From NCBI GenBank assembly GCA_019424865.1, contig JAHYYS010000044.1, positions 1-22,679 on the forward strand: a DNA stretch of 22,679 nucleotides. Reading direction: 5' to 3'. Below, in pieces: positions 16,253-22,679 of this stretch (its first letter is position 1; every line of letters begins with the position of its first letter). Origin of the DNA: a bacterium (GTDB taxonomy: Bacteria; Bacillota; Clostridia; Oscillospirales; Oscillospiraceae). The translations under genes and the position numbers were made by a program. The notes below the pieces were generated by a model that worked only from the letters and a program-made list of their open reading frames with translations, searched no databases and was not told the origin of the DNA.

Positions 16253-16331
16253 GTACAGATTCCTCCATTTCATTTGTCCTGGAAAAATTTTATGCCGGAC
16301 AGATGCCTTTTCAACACACATAGGCAAGACT

Positions 16332-16359
16332 ATTGTAACAGTTTCCCAAGAAAAGTCAA
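16332..16359 (-). promoter_or_regulatory. Sigma-A promoter of the zinc-ribbon/ABC operon
   Basis: On the minus strand TTGACT (16359-16354), a 16-base spacer and TACAAT (16337-16332) lie 80 bases before the ATG of the zinc-ribbon membrane protein. The predicted start is near 16325. Confidence 0.75.
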
Positions 16360-16380
16360 CGAAGGAACCGCCGATTTTAC

Positions 16381-17349
16381 CTAAAATCCGACATTTGGCA
16401 GGGGGGCGGGCAGATTGCGCTGGAAAAAGGCCATGGCGCTGCGCCACATAATCCCCTCCGCCGTCTCCCGGCCGAACCGCTCCGCCAGGCACTGGCCCAG
16501 GCCGGGCACTTTCTGGCAGCTGTCCAGGCAGGGGGGCAGGTCGGCCCCGTCAAAGTCGGAGCCCAGGGCCAGGCAGCCCTCCGCCCCCAGGTTCAGAAAG
16601 TGCTCCGTGTGGCGGCACAGGTCGTCAAAATCCGCCGCGGCGCCGTCGGCGCGCAGGAAGGGGGAATAGTAGTTCAGCCCGATGAGGCAGCCTCGGGCCG
16701 TCAGCTCCCGGATCTGCCAGTCGTCCAGATTCCGGGGGTGGGGGCACACCGCCCGGGCGTTGGAGTGGGAGGCCACAAAGGGCTTTCGGGCCGTCTCCAG
16801 CACGTCCCGGAAGCCGGCCTCGTTGAGATGGGACGCGTCCGGCAGAATGCCCGCCTGCTCCATCGCGGGGATGGCGGCGCGGCCGAAGGGGGACAGCCCG
16901 TGGTCCGTCTCACTCCCGGATCCCAGCTGGTTTTCTCCGTTCCAGGTGAGGGTGATCATCCGCACCCCGTCCGCCGCCAGGGCCTCCACCCGGCCCAGGT
17001 CCCCGGCCAGGGCGGAGCCGTTCTCCACCGTGAGGATCAGGGCGGTTTTGCCCGCCGCCCAGGCCTCCTCAATGTCCCCGGCGGTGCGGCAGGGGGCGGC
17101 ACAGGGGGAGAAGCGGGCCATTTGGCGCTGAAAGCTGTGCAGATGAAAGTTGTAGTAGCCCGCCGACTCCTGGGGAGTCAGGCCGTCCGGGATGAAAATG
17201 GCGCAGCACTGGCACCACCGGACGCCCCGGGGAAGCCGGGACAGCCCGAAGGCGGAGCGGGGGTCGTCCAGCGTGTCCCGGCAGCGGGTGGGGGCCATAA
17301 AGGCGGTGAGGGTGTCGCAGTGCAGGTCGATTACGGTACAGGGTTCCAT
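16381..17349 (-). CDS. Membrane dipeptidase family protein (peptidase M19)
   Basis: This is an M19 (renal dipeptidase-like) zinc enzyme of 322 residues, which by family cleaves dipeptides, often with D-residues, through a binuclear zinc site. ATG 17349 is supported by AGGAG 7 bases upstream. The expected metal ligands are present: HCD at residues 10-12 (H10, D12), bridging E109 in TVENGSAL, H174 in DASHLN and H195 in ASHSNARA; D265 in GSDFDG is the conserved C-terminal acidic residue. There is no signal peptide or membrane segment, so it is probably cytosolic, as in many bacterial members. It ends 21 bases before the promoter of the next operon and follows a terminator, so it may be a single-gene unit. 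Confidence 0.9.
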   Translation of the reverse strand: MEPCTVIDLHCDTLTAFMAPTRCRDTLDDPRSAFGLSRLPRGVRWCQCCAIFIPDGLTPQESAGYYNFHLHSFQRQMARFSPCAAPCRTAGDIEEAWAAGKTALILTVENGSALAGDLGRVEALAADGVRMITLTWNGENQLGSGSETDHGLSPFGRAAIPAMEQAGILPDASHLNEAGFRDVLETARKPFVASHSNARAVCPHPRNLDDWQIRELTARGCLIGLNYYSPFLRADGAAADFDDLCRHTEHFLNLGAEGCLALGSDFDGADLPPCLDSCQKVPGLGQCLAERFGRETAEGIMWRSAMAFFQRNLPAPLPNVGF

Positions 17350-17434
17350 AAGCGCGCTCCTTTCCGGCATTTGAGCATATCGCGTCCAGGTCATTCTATG
17401 CACGGCAGTGCGCCGCGTCAAGGGCTGCGGCCAT

Positions 17435-17475
17435 GAAAAAAGCGGTTTGCCGCGCGTTGGAGGCGGCAAACCGCT
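17435..17475 (-). terminator. Intrinsic terminator of the MerR-RDD gene
   Basis: On the minus strand AGCGGTTTGCCGC (17475-17463) pairs perfectly with GCGGCAAACCGCT (17453-17441), followed by a run of T from 17440 to 17436. It lies 28 bases after the stop of the MerR-RDD gene. Confidence 0.88.
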
Positions 17476-17502
17476 GAAAGGGACGGAAGAGCACCGGCAC
17501 AG

Positions 17503-19041
17503 TCAGGCCAGGGAGAGGGTCACCTGGACACAGACGGGCTCGGGCGGGGCGGGCTGCTTTCCCCACACCAGCTGCTCGGCGGTGCCGTCCAGCCCCAGAT
17601 AGCCCGGGGCGTTCACCACCGCCTGAAGGCGCACCCCGCAGGAGAGAACCTTGTCCAGCCGGGTGACCGGAGGGGTGAGGGGGGCGGACAGCAGCTGCCC
17701 AAGCTCCGACTCCGCTTGGGAGATTTCCTCCTGAGAGAGAAGAAGGGGCCAGGGACGTGCAGCGCAGGAAAAGGCCAGAATTATGTCCTTCTCCAGGGCC
17801 CCGGCGACTGAATAAGGGGGATCGCGGCGCGGCTCCTTCAACAAAGAGGGATCCAGCCGGGCGGTGTAGGACAAACCAGTCACTGCGCTGCCGCCGGTGA
17901 TCGTCAGATCGGATTTCCGCCACACAGGCGGGAGAGAGTTGTTCCAGTCAAAAGAGAGCTGCCCGTCCTCAACCGTCAGGGAGGTGTCATCACTGTCCAT
18001 CAGCCGGTCGTGGAAAAAATTGGCGTTTTCCGCCAGAGCTGCGGAGGTCATGGTTCCCTGGGGGTGAGGCGGAACATAGCTCAGATCGGATGCAGCATAC
18101 CGGACCAGCAGCAGCACCAGAGACCAGCAGGCCAGCAGGGGAACCCGCCAGGCCAGCCCCCGGGGCCGCTGGGTATAGCACAGCCCCTCGTCCCAGGGGA
18201 GCACCTGCCCGTCGGCGCAGGCGCGGTAGCTGCGATAGAGCCGCCACAGGGAGATTATGGGCAGATAGAATCCCTCGCCCCGGGCGACGACGGAGATGGT
18301 GCGGCTGCGGGCCTCGCTCCAGGTGAGGTGTCCCCCGTCAGCGCGGCGCACCTCCAGTCCCAAAATCCACTTGCCTGGGGTAGCCCCGAAGATGCACAGG
18401 AAAATCGGCTCCAGAAGCAAAGCCGTCAAGGTGCAGACCAGACTGCTCCACACATAATAGAACAGAAAGGGAATGGGGAAAATCAGCATAACCAGAAGGA
18501 CCGTGGGGTCGGTGTTGTCCAGATTGATGCTGTCATAGAGAAAGAAGGACTGGAGGATCAGCCATGGCAGGGTATAGAGTGCATCGTCAATGCGCCGTGC
18601 AAAAAAACGCCGCCAGGGGGAGGGGACGTTCAGCGTGTCGCTGGGGCTGGCCAGGTGGGGGCCGCTGGGGGCGGGCCGCCGCTCCAGCTCCTCCAGCCAG
18701 GGCACGGGATCCAGCGCGGCATAGTCCGCCCCGGCCCGGAGAAGGGATTGGCATACCTCCCCCGCCCGGTCCAGCGCGCTCCGGTCGGCGTCCAGCGCGG
18801 AGAGCTGGTCGGTCAGCGCCTGGGACAGCGTGAGCTCGCCCGCCTCCAGACGGCGGATGGATTCCAGGTCCAGATGCAGCTGCCGCAGCAGCTTGATTTT
18901 GCCCAGGGTGCGCACATCCTCGGGGGAGTAGTCCCGATAGTTGTTTTTCAGCCGCCGGGGGGAGAGAAAGCCCTCCTGCTCATAGAAGCGGATACTGGCC
19001 CGGGGCAGTCCCACCAGCTGCTCCAGCTCCTTAATGGTCAT
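17503..19041 (-). CDS. MerR-type regulator fused to RDD membrane domain and outer domain
   Basis: This 512-residue protein joins a DNA-binding domain to a membrane module. ATG 19041 is set by AGGAGG 8 bases upstream. Residues 1-70 are a MerR winged helix (MTIKELEQLVGLPRASIRFY, then EGFLSPRR and YRDYSPEDVRTL), followed by a dimerising helix to about 105. An RDD-like domain spans about 142-290, with RRFFARRIDDALYTLPW, hydrophobic segments at about 155-170, 182-205 and 205-218, and the GATPGKWILGLEVR motif (219-232). A further helix (302-318) leads to an outer domain of about 190 residues with no recognised family. It could be a membrane-bound transcription regulator sensing an external or lipid signal; its targets are unknown. 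A MerR-like promoter lies upstream and a terminator downstream. Confidence 0.85.
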   Translation of the reverse strand: MTIKELEQLVGLPRASIRFYEQEGFLSPRRLKNNYRDYSPEDVRTLGKIKLLRQLHLDLESIRRLEAGELTLSQALTDQLSALDADRSALDRAGEVCQSLLRAGADYAALDPVPWLEELERRPAPSGPHLASPSDTLNVPSPWRRFFARRIDDALYTLPWLILQSFFLYDSINLDNTDPTVLLVMLIFPIPFLFYYVWSSLVCTLTALLLEPIFLCIFGATPGKWILGLEVRRADGGHLTWSEARSRTISVVARGEGFYLPIISLWRLYRSYRACADGQVLPWDEGLCYTQRPRGLAWRVPLLACWSLVLLLVRYAASDLSYVPPHPQGTMTSAALAENANFFHDRLMDSDDTSLTVEDGQLSFDWNNSLPPVWRKSDLTITGGSAVTGLSYTARLDPSLLKEPRRDPPYSVAGALEKDIILAFSCAARPWPLLLSQEEISQAESELGQLLSAPLTPPVTRLDKVLSCGVRLQAVVNAPGYLGLDGTAEQLVWGKQPAPPEPVCVQVTLSLA

Positions 19042-19063
19042 GAAAATCGCCTCCTTCACCCCG

Positions 19064-19094
19064 AGCGTACAGTATCAAGGCCCTTTACAGTCAA
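19064..19094 (-). promoter_or_regulatory. MerR-style promoter with 19-base spacer for the MerR-RDD gene
   Basis: On the minus strand TTGACT (19094-19089), a 19-base spacer and TACGCT (19069-19064) lie just before the ribosome site. A 19-base spacer is the hallmark of MerR-activated promoters. An inverted repeat GCCCTT-N7-AAGGGC (19080-19098) overlaps the -35 region and is a candidate operator. Self-regulation is inference. Confidence 0.5.
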
Positions 19095-19111
19095 GGGCTT
19101 TTTCCCAAAAT

Positions 19112-19158
19112 CCCGCTTTTTTGCGCGCCCGCCGGAAAAAAGGGGGGCGCGCAGCGGG
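19112..19158. repeat. GC-rich hairpin between tex and the MerR-RDD gene
   Basis: GCGCGCCC (19123-19130) pairs with GGGCGCGC (19145-19152), extended by CCCGC (19112-19116) and GCGGG (19154-19158) across a T6 bulge. On the minus strand it lies 31 bases past the tex stop but is followed by a run of A, so its value as a tex terminator is doubtful. Confidence 0.4.
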
Positions 19159-19189
19159 AGGGGAGAAAACGAGGGGGCTTCGCCCAATC

Positions 19190-21340
19190 TTACTGGGGCT
19201 TTTTCATGGTCAGACCGATGCGCTTTTTCTTCTCGTCCACCTCAAGGACCCAGACGGTGACCACGTCGCCCACGGACAGCAGCTCGGAGGGGTGCTTCAC
19301 CCGCCGGGGCAGCTTGCTGATGTGGACCAGGCCGTCCTGGTGGACGCCGATGTCCACAAACACGCCGAAGTCGATGACGTTGCGCACCGTGCCCTTCAGC
19401 TCCATGCCGGGCTTCAGGTCCTTGGCCTCCAGCACGTCGGTGCGCAGGATGGGGGGCGGCAGCTCGTCCCGGGGGTCCCGGCCCGGCTTCATCAGCTCCC
19501 TGACGATGTCCGCCAGGGTGGGGGCCCCGGCGCCGCAGCGCTGGGCCAGGTTCTCCAGCCCCAGGGCCTCCGCCTTCTCCTTCAGGCCGGCGATGCTCCC
19601 GTTTTTCACGTCCTCCAGGGTATAGCCGCAGGCTGCCAGCAGCTTTTCCGCCGCCCCATAGCTCTCCGGATGGACGCCGGTGTTGTCCAGCACGCTCTGG
19701 CTCTCCGGCACCCGCAGAAAGCCCGCGCACTGCTCAAAGGCCTTGGGGCCCAGCTTGGGCACCTTCAAAAGCTGCTTCCGGGCGGTGAAGGGCCCGTTCT
19801 CCTCCCGGTACTTCACCACGTTTTTGGCCGTCGCCGCGGTCAGGCCGGACACCCGCTGGAGCAGGGAGGGGGAGGCGGTGTTGGCATCCACCCCCACCGC
19901 GTTGACGCAGTCCTCCACCACCCCGTCCAGGGCCTCGCCCAGCCGGGCCTGGGGCATGTCGTGCTGATACTGCCCCACCCCGATGGCCTTGGGGTCAATC
20001 TTCACCAGCTCGGCCAGGGGGTCCTGCAGCCGCCGGGCGATGGACACGGCGGAGCGCAGGTTCACGTCGAACTGGGGGAACTCCTCGGCGGCCAGCTTGC
20101 TGGCGGAGTAGACGGAGGCCCCCGCCTCGCTGACAATCATATAGCTGAGACCGCCCCCCAGCTTCCGGATCAGCTCCACCGTCATCTGCTCCGTCTCCCG
20201 GCTGGCGGTGCCGTTGCCGATGGCGATGTGCTCCACCCCATGCTTCCGCACCAGCTGGGACAGCTTGTCAATGGCCTCCTCCTTCTGCCGCTGGCCATAG
20301 GTGGGGTAGACCACCGCCGTGTCCAGCACCTTGCCCGTGCCGTCCACCACCGCCACCTTGCAGCCCATGCGGTAGCCCGGGTCCAGCCCCATGGTCACCT
20401 TTCCCTTCACCGGGGGCTGCATCAGCAGGGGCTTTAGGTTCAGGGCGAACATGCGGATGGCCCCCTCGTCGGCCTGCTCGGTGAGGTGGGCGCGGATTTC
20501 CCGCTCCATGGAGGGCTGAATCAGCCGGTCATAGGCGTCGTCGGCCGCGGCGCGCACAAACTCCATGGCCGCCGCCCCGGGGACGGACAGCCGGCGCACG
20601 GCCACGTGGGCGGTCTCCGGGTCCAAATCCACATTTACCTTCAGGATGTTTTCCCGTTCCCCCCGGTTGACGGCCAGCACCTGATAGCCCTGGATTTTCC
20701 CCACCGGGCACTTGAAGTCGTAGTACAGGCGGTACACCGTGTCCTCCGGCTCCTTCTCCGCCGCCCGGGACACCAGCACCCCCCGGCGCAGATACAGCTG
20801 CCGCAGCTCCCCCCGGATGTCCGCGTCGTCGGAAATCTCCTCGGCGATGATGTCGGAGGCCCCCTGAAGGGCCTCCTCCACCGTCTCCACTCCCTTCTCC
20901 GGGTTTACAAAGGGGGCGGCCGCCTCCTCGGGCGCCACCGCCGGCCCCCGGTCAAAGAGCAGCCGGGCCAGGGGCTCCAGCCCCTTTTCCCGGGCGACGG
21001 TGGCCCGGGTGCGGCGCTTGGGCTTGTAGGGGCGGTACAGGTCCTCCACCTCCGCCAGGGTGGCGGCGGCGTCGATGGCGGCGGAGAGCTCGTCGGTGAG
21101 CTTGTCCTGATTTTGGATGGAGGCTTTGACCTCCTCCTTCCGGGCGGCCAGGTTTCTCAGGTACTGCAGCCGGTCGTGGAGCTGCCGCAGCAGCTGGTCG
21201 TCCATGGAGCCGTGGAGCTCCTTGCGGTAGCGGGCGATAAAGGGGATGGTGGCCCCCTCGTCAATCAGCCGGACCACATTTTGTACGTGTTCCTCCGTGC
21301 GGCCCAGCTCCCGGGCCAGAGTTTGGATGATGGCGTCCAT
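19190..21340 (-). CDS. tex: Tex family S1 RNA-binding protein
   Basis: This is the conserved Tex protein, an RNA/nucleic-acid-binding factor linked in other bacteria to transcription or RNA turnover; its exact role is not settled. The 716 residues match the family length. In order: the N-terminal helical domain with RLIDEGATIPFIARYRKEL and VEDLYRPYKPKRRTRATVAR, the YqgF/RNase-H-like domain (about 325-450) with GLDPGYRMGCKVAVVDGTGK, tandem helix-hairpin-helix motifs around 490-560 (VGVDANTASPSLLQRVSGLT), and the C-terminal S1 domain (about 643-713) with GMELKGTVRNVIDFGVFVDI. AAGGAGA lies 7 bases before ATG 21340. A promoter lies directly upstream, so it is probably transcribed independently of the small secreted protein gene. 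Confidence 0.96.
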   Translation of the reverse strand: MDAIIQTLARELGRTEEHVQNVVRLIDEGATIPFIARYRKELHGSMDDQLLRQLHDRLQYLRNLAARKEEVKASIQNQDKLTDELSAAIDAAATLAEVEDLYRPYKPKRRTRATVAREKGLEPLARLLFDRGPAVAPEEAAAPFVNPEKGVETVEEALQGASDIIAEEISDDADIRGELRQLYLRRGVLVSRAAEKEPEDTVYRLYYDFKCPVGKIQGYQVLAVNRGERENILKVNVDLDPETAHVAVRRLSVPGAAAMEFVRAAADDAYDRLIQPSMEREIRAHLTEQADEGAIRMFALNLKPLLMQPPVKGKVTMGLDPGYRMGCKVAVVDGTGKVLDTAVVYPTYGQRQKEEAIDKLSQLVRKHGVEHIAIGNGTASRETEQMTVELIRKLGGGLSYMIVSEAGASVYSASKLAAEEFPQFDVNLRSAVSIARRLQDPLAELVKIDPKAIGVGQYQHDMPQARLGEALDGVVEDCVNAVGVDANTASPSLLQRVSGLTAATAKNVVKYREENGPFTARKQLLKVPKLGPKAFEQCAGFLRVPESQSVLDNTGVHPESYGAAEKLLAACGYTLEDVKNGSIAGLKEKAEALGLENLAQRCGAGAPTLADIVRELMKPGRDPRDELPPPILRTDVLEAKDLKPGMELKGTVRNVIDFGVFVDIGVHQDGLVHISKLPRRVKHPSELLSVGDVVTVWVLEVDEKKKRIGLTMKKPQ

Positions 21341-21373
21341 TGTTCAGTCTCCTTGGCATGTAGAGTCCTGTCT

Positions 21374-21402
21374 AGTGTACCGGAAAACCGGACGAATGTC
21401 CA
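21374..21402 (-). promoter_or_regulatory. Candidate sigma-A promoter of tex
   Basis: On the minus strand TGGACA (21402-21397), a 17-base spacer and TACACT (21379-21374) lie about 34 bases before the tex start. The -35 overlaps the short gap after the preceding gene's stop. Confidence 0.55.
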
Positions 21403-21409
21403 GGGGAAG

Positions 21410-21895
21410 TCAGCCGGGCACAAGCTCCACCGTATAGCAGGGGAGGGGCTCGCGGGCATAGGACAGGGTCAGCGTCAGCCTCTGCCCCTCCCACACCAGG
21501 CGGGTGGGCCGAAACCAGGTCAGATCGACCAGGCGGTTTTCCGGGGCGCCGGCCTGAAGCAGCTGAAAGCGGGCCGGCCCGGGGCCGGGGCGGTGGCGGT
21601 CGCAGTAGGCGGGCGGGACGGCGCCCGCGGGGAAGCGGGCCAGGGCGGTGCCGTTTTCCAGCCGCTCCTGCATAAGGTGGTTGGTCTGGTCGAACCAGCC
21701 GGTGCCCGGCTGGCCCAACAGCAGGTACAGGGGCAGGAGGGCGCCGCTGAAGCGGTCGAAGAGGTACCAGTCCTGGTCGGAGAGCGCGGCGGTGCACAGG
21801 GGACAGGGGGAGGAGCCGGGGGAGGGGAGAAGGGGGAGCAGGGCGGAGAAGGTAAGCACAAGGGTCAGCAGATTTTTGATTGCTTTTTTCCTCAT
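21410..21895 (-). CDS. Small secreted protein of unknown function with CPLC motif
   Basis: I do not recognise a family for this 161-residue protein. GGAGGG lies 6 bases before ATG 21895. The N-terminus MRKKAIKNLLTLVLTFSALL is a clear signal sequence, with cleavage probably near residues 25-30, so the product is exported or membrane-tethered. Just after it comes SPCPLCTAAL, a CPxC pair that could form a disulfide or bind a metal; two more Cys occur later (AYCDRH and LPCYTV). The body is rich in Pro, Leu and aromatic residues with no membrane segment. It is divergent from the small XRE regulator across an AT-rich region, which suggests that regulator may control it. It ends 69 bases before tex begins. 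Confidence 0.7.
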   Translation of the reverse strand: MRKKAIKNLLTLVLTFSALLPLLPSPGSSPCPLCTAALSDQDWYLFDRFSGALLPLYLLLGQPGTGWFDQTNHLMQERLENGTALARFPAGAVPPAYCDRHRPGPGPARFQLLQAGAPENRLVDLTWFRPTRLVWEGQRLTLTLSYAREPLPCYTVELVPG

Positions 21896-21916
21896 AAAGA
21901 TCCCTCCACGTGAATC

Positions 21917-21940
21917 TTATCGGAAGAAAACGATAATCGT
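21917..21940. promoter_or_regulatory. Candidate operator dyads in the divergent control region
   Basis: TTATCG (21917-21922) and CGATAA (21931-21936) form an inverted repeat with an 8-base gap, and ACGAT-A-ATCGT (21930-21940) is an overlapping perfect dyad using the same half-site. They lie between the ribosome site of the secreted-protein gene and the AT-rich promoter zone, a natural place for repression by the adjacent XRE regulator. Confidence 0.4.
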
Positions 21941-21978
21941 CAGGTAGAGAGATTACATATATATGAATTTCTAGTATC

Positions 21979-22007
21979 TGGAATAAATTCGACAAAAAAT
22001 ATATCAT
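21979..22007 (+). promoter_or_regulatory. Candidate promoter of the XRE regulator
   Basis: TGGAAT (21979-21984), a 17-base spacer and TATCAT (22002-22007) are the best sigma-A match in the AT-rich region before the regulator. The -35 is weak (three of six), the -10 good (five of six). Confidence 0.35.
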
Positions 22008-22029
22008 AGTTTGCAGAGGATTAAAGAGT

Positions 22030-22257
22030 ATGGACTCTGCACACTTTAAAATATATCGGCTCACTGGCCTGAATATTGCTTACTATCGAAATCTTCGGGG
22101 CATGACCCAGGAGCAGCTGGGAGATAAATTGAATATGGAACAGAGCCATATCAGCAAAATTGAGCGGGCAGCTGTGGGCATTTCCATGGATACCCTGTGC
22201 GACATCGCAAGGGAGCTGAACGTGGAGCCCTATTTGCTGCTCAAGCCCAAGGATTAA
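22030..22257 (+). CDS. Small XRE-family (Cro/CI-type) transcription regulator
   Basis: This is a 75-residue helix-turn-helix protein that is essentially a single DNA-binding domain. AGAGGA about 9 bases upstream supports ATG 22030. The HTH reads YYRNLRGMTQEQLGDKLNME followed by QSHISKIERAAVGISMDTL and CDIARELNVEPYLLLKPKD; the QSHISKIE segment is the recognition helix. It has no sensor or dimerisation domain, so it may rely on another partner or act as a simple repressor. It is divergent from the small secreted protein, with palindromic candidate operators between, and is followed by a strong terminator. Its upstream region is far more AT-rich than the surroundings. Confidence 0.88.
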   Translation: MDSAHFKIYRLTGLNIAYYRNLRGMTQEQLGDKLNMEQSHISKIERAAVGISMDTLCDIARELNVEPYLLLKPKD

Positions 22258-22270
22258 AGTATGTCAAAAC

Positions 22271-22312
22271 AGCGGCGTGTCAATGGATGGAAATTGACAC
22301 GCCGCTTTCGTT
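22271..22312 (+). terminator. Intrinsic terminator of the XRE regulator
   Basis: AGCGGCGTGTCAAT (22271-22284), an 8-base loop and ATTGACACGCCGCT (22293-22306) form a perfect 14-bp stem followed by TTCGTTT, 13 bases after the stop. Confidence 0.85.
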
Positions 22313-22333
22313 TGTCCCAAAAGCCCTCCTGCA

Positions 22334-22411
22334 GGGAGCTTAAGTCGTCCGCAGACGACGGAATAAAATATAATCCTGTCATTTCCGGTGACATGTGCCT
22401 CGGAAATGACA
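22334..22411. repeat. Two inverted repeats in the gene-free right end
   Basis: GTCGTC-CGCA-GACGAC (22334-22349) is a small perfect hairpin. TGTCATTTCCG (22377-22387) and CGGAAATGACA (22401-22411) are perfect 11-bp inverted arms around a 13-base loop, without a T-tract. No gene is visible from 22258 to the window end. These arms border the tandem repeat that follows and might mark the edge of a repeat element. Confidence 0.55.
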
Positions 22412-22432
22412 CCTCGGCGGCTCCCCCTCTTG

Positions 22433-22679
22433 GTAGGGGCGCATATTATGCGCCCGGCGGGCGGCTGATAGCCGCCCCTACGAGACCGCCGGAGCGGGGC
22501 GAGCAGCAGCGGCAGCCGTGCAGCACTGCGGCGCAGCGGGGCACCCTTTCGTAGGGGCGCATATTATGCGCCCGGCGGGCGGCTGATAGCCGCCCCTGCG
22601 AGACCGCCGGAGCGGGGCGGGCAACAGCGGCAGCCGCGCAGCCCTGCGGCGCAGCGGGGCCCCCTTTCGTAGGGGCGCA
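22433..22679. repeat. 118-bp tandem repeat with three-way-junction folding potential
   Basis: Copies start at 22433, 22551 and 22669 (the last cut by the window edge), each exactly 118 bases apart; the two full copies differ at six positions. Each begins with outer arms GTAGGGGC and GCCCCTAC enclosing two hairpins: GGGCGCAT-ATT-ATGCGCCC and GGGCGGCT-GAT-AGCCGCCC. In copy 2 the outer arm changes A to G (CCTACG to CCTGCG), which keeps pairing through a G-U pair. The other half of the unit is GC-rich with a less certain hairpin. It is non-coding and continues outside the window. Confidence 0.88.

Noticed and set aside
14366..16384. 672-codon open frame on the plus strand opposite the zinc-ribbon membrane protein
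   Set aside because: The minus frame has zinc ribbons, a membrane helix, a ribosome site and a promoter; the plus frame has none and is Gly/His/Gln-rich filler.
19080..19104. GCCCTT/AAGGGC plus T-run as a plus-strand terminator
   Set aside because: No plus-strand gene leads into it, and it coincides with the minus-strand promoter, so an operator role fits better.
22261..22554. 97-codon frame after the XRE regulator
   Set aside because: It runs through the terminator hairpin and into the tandem repeat, and has no ribosome site.

Overview
The window looks like a chromosomal segment of a GC-rich, endospore-forming Clostridia member, most likely a gut Oscillospiraceae in the Flavonifractor/Intestinimonas/Lawsonibacter neighbourhood. 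That placement rests on inference from gene content: a SpoVT sporulation regulator, type 1 two-subunit serine dehydratase genes, YitT paralogs, strong AGGAGG ribosome sites and sigma-A promoters, and no outer-membrane genes. I see no phage, insertion sequence, CRISPR array or classical defence island.

Left part (1-9521, all + strand). A type IIA topoisomerase B subunit (5' end outside the window) and a matching A subunit flank the translationally coupled L-serine dehydratase genes sdaAB-sdaAA. Both topoisomerase subunits are divergent from housekeeping GyrB/GyrA, and the A subunit has Ala at the main quinolone-contact Ser position. Next come two tandem YitT-type membrane proteins, a LUD-domain (LutC/YkgG-like) protein and a lipoprotein with a transglutaminase-like domain whose catalytic Cys is replaced by Ser.

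Middle (9522-10855). A tRNA-Gly(GCC) gene has a near-consensus promoter and a 21-bp perfect terminator stem that swallows its CCA end. A run of palindromes follows, then spoVT with a strong terminator that reads in both directions. A 34-bp perfect palindrome sits in the convergent gap.

Right part (10856-21895, all - strand). From a clear promoter at 16332-16359 runs an operon: a zinc-ribbon protein with one membrane anchor and a large outer domain, then an ABC ATPase, then an ABC-2 permease built from two fused permease halves. A small double zinc-ribbon protein lies close downstream. Upstream of these are an M19 dipeptidase, a MerR-type DNA-binding domain fused to an RDD membrane domain and an outer domain, and the S1-domain protein Tex. 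A small secreted CPxC protein is divergent from a small XRE-type regulator at 22030-22257, with an AT-rich shared control region and candidate operator dyads.

Right end (22258-22679). A terminator is followed by inverted repeats and a 118-bp tandem repeat (two full copies and the start of a third) that continues past the window. The most unusual items are the divergent topoisomerase pair, the MerR-RDD membrane regulator, the zinc-ribbon/double-permease ABC cluster and the structured tandem repeat.
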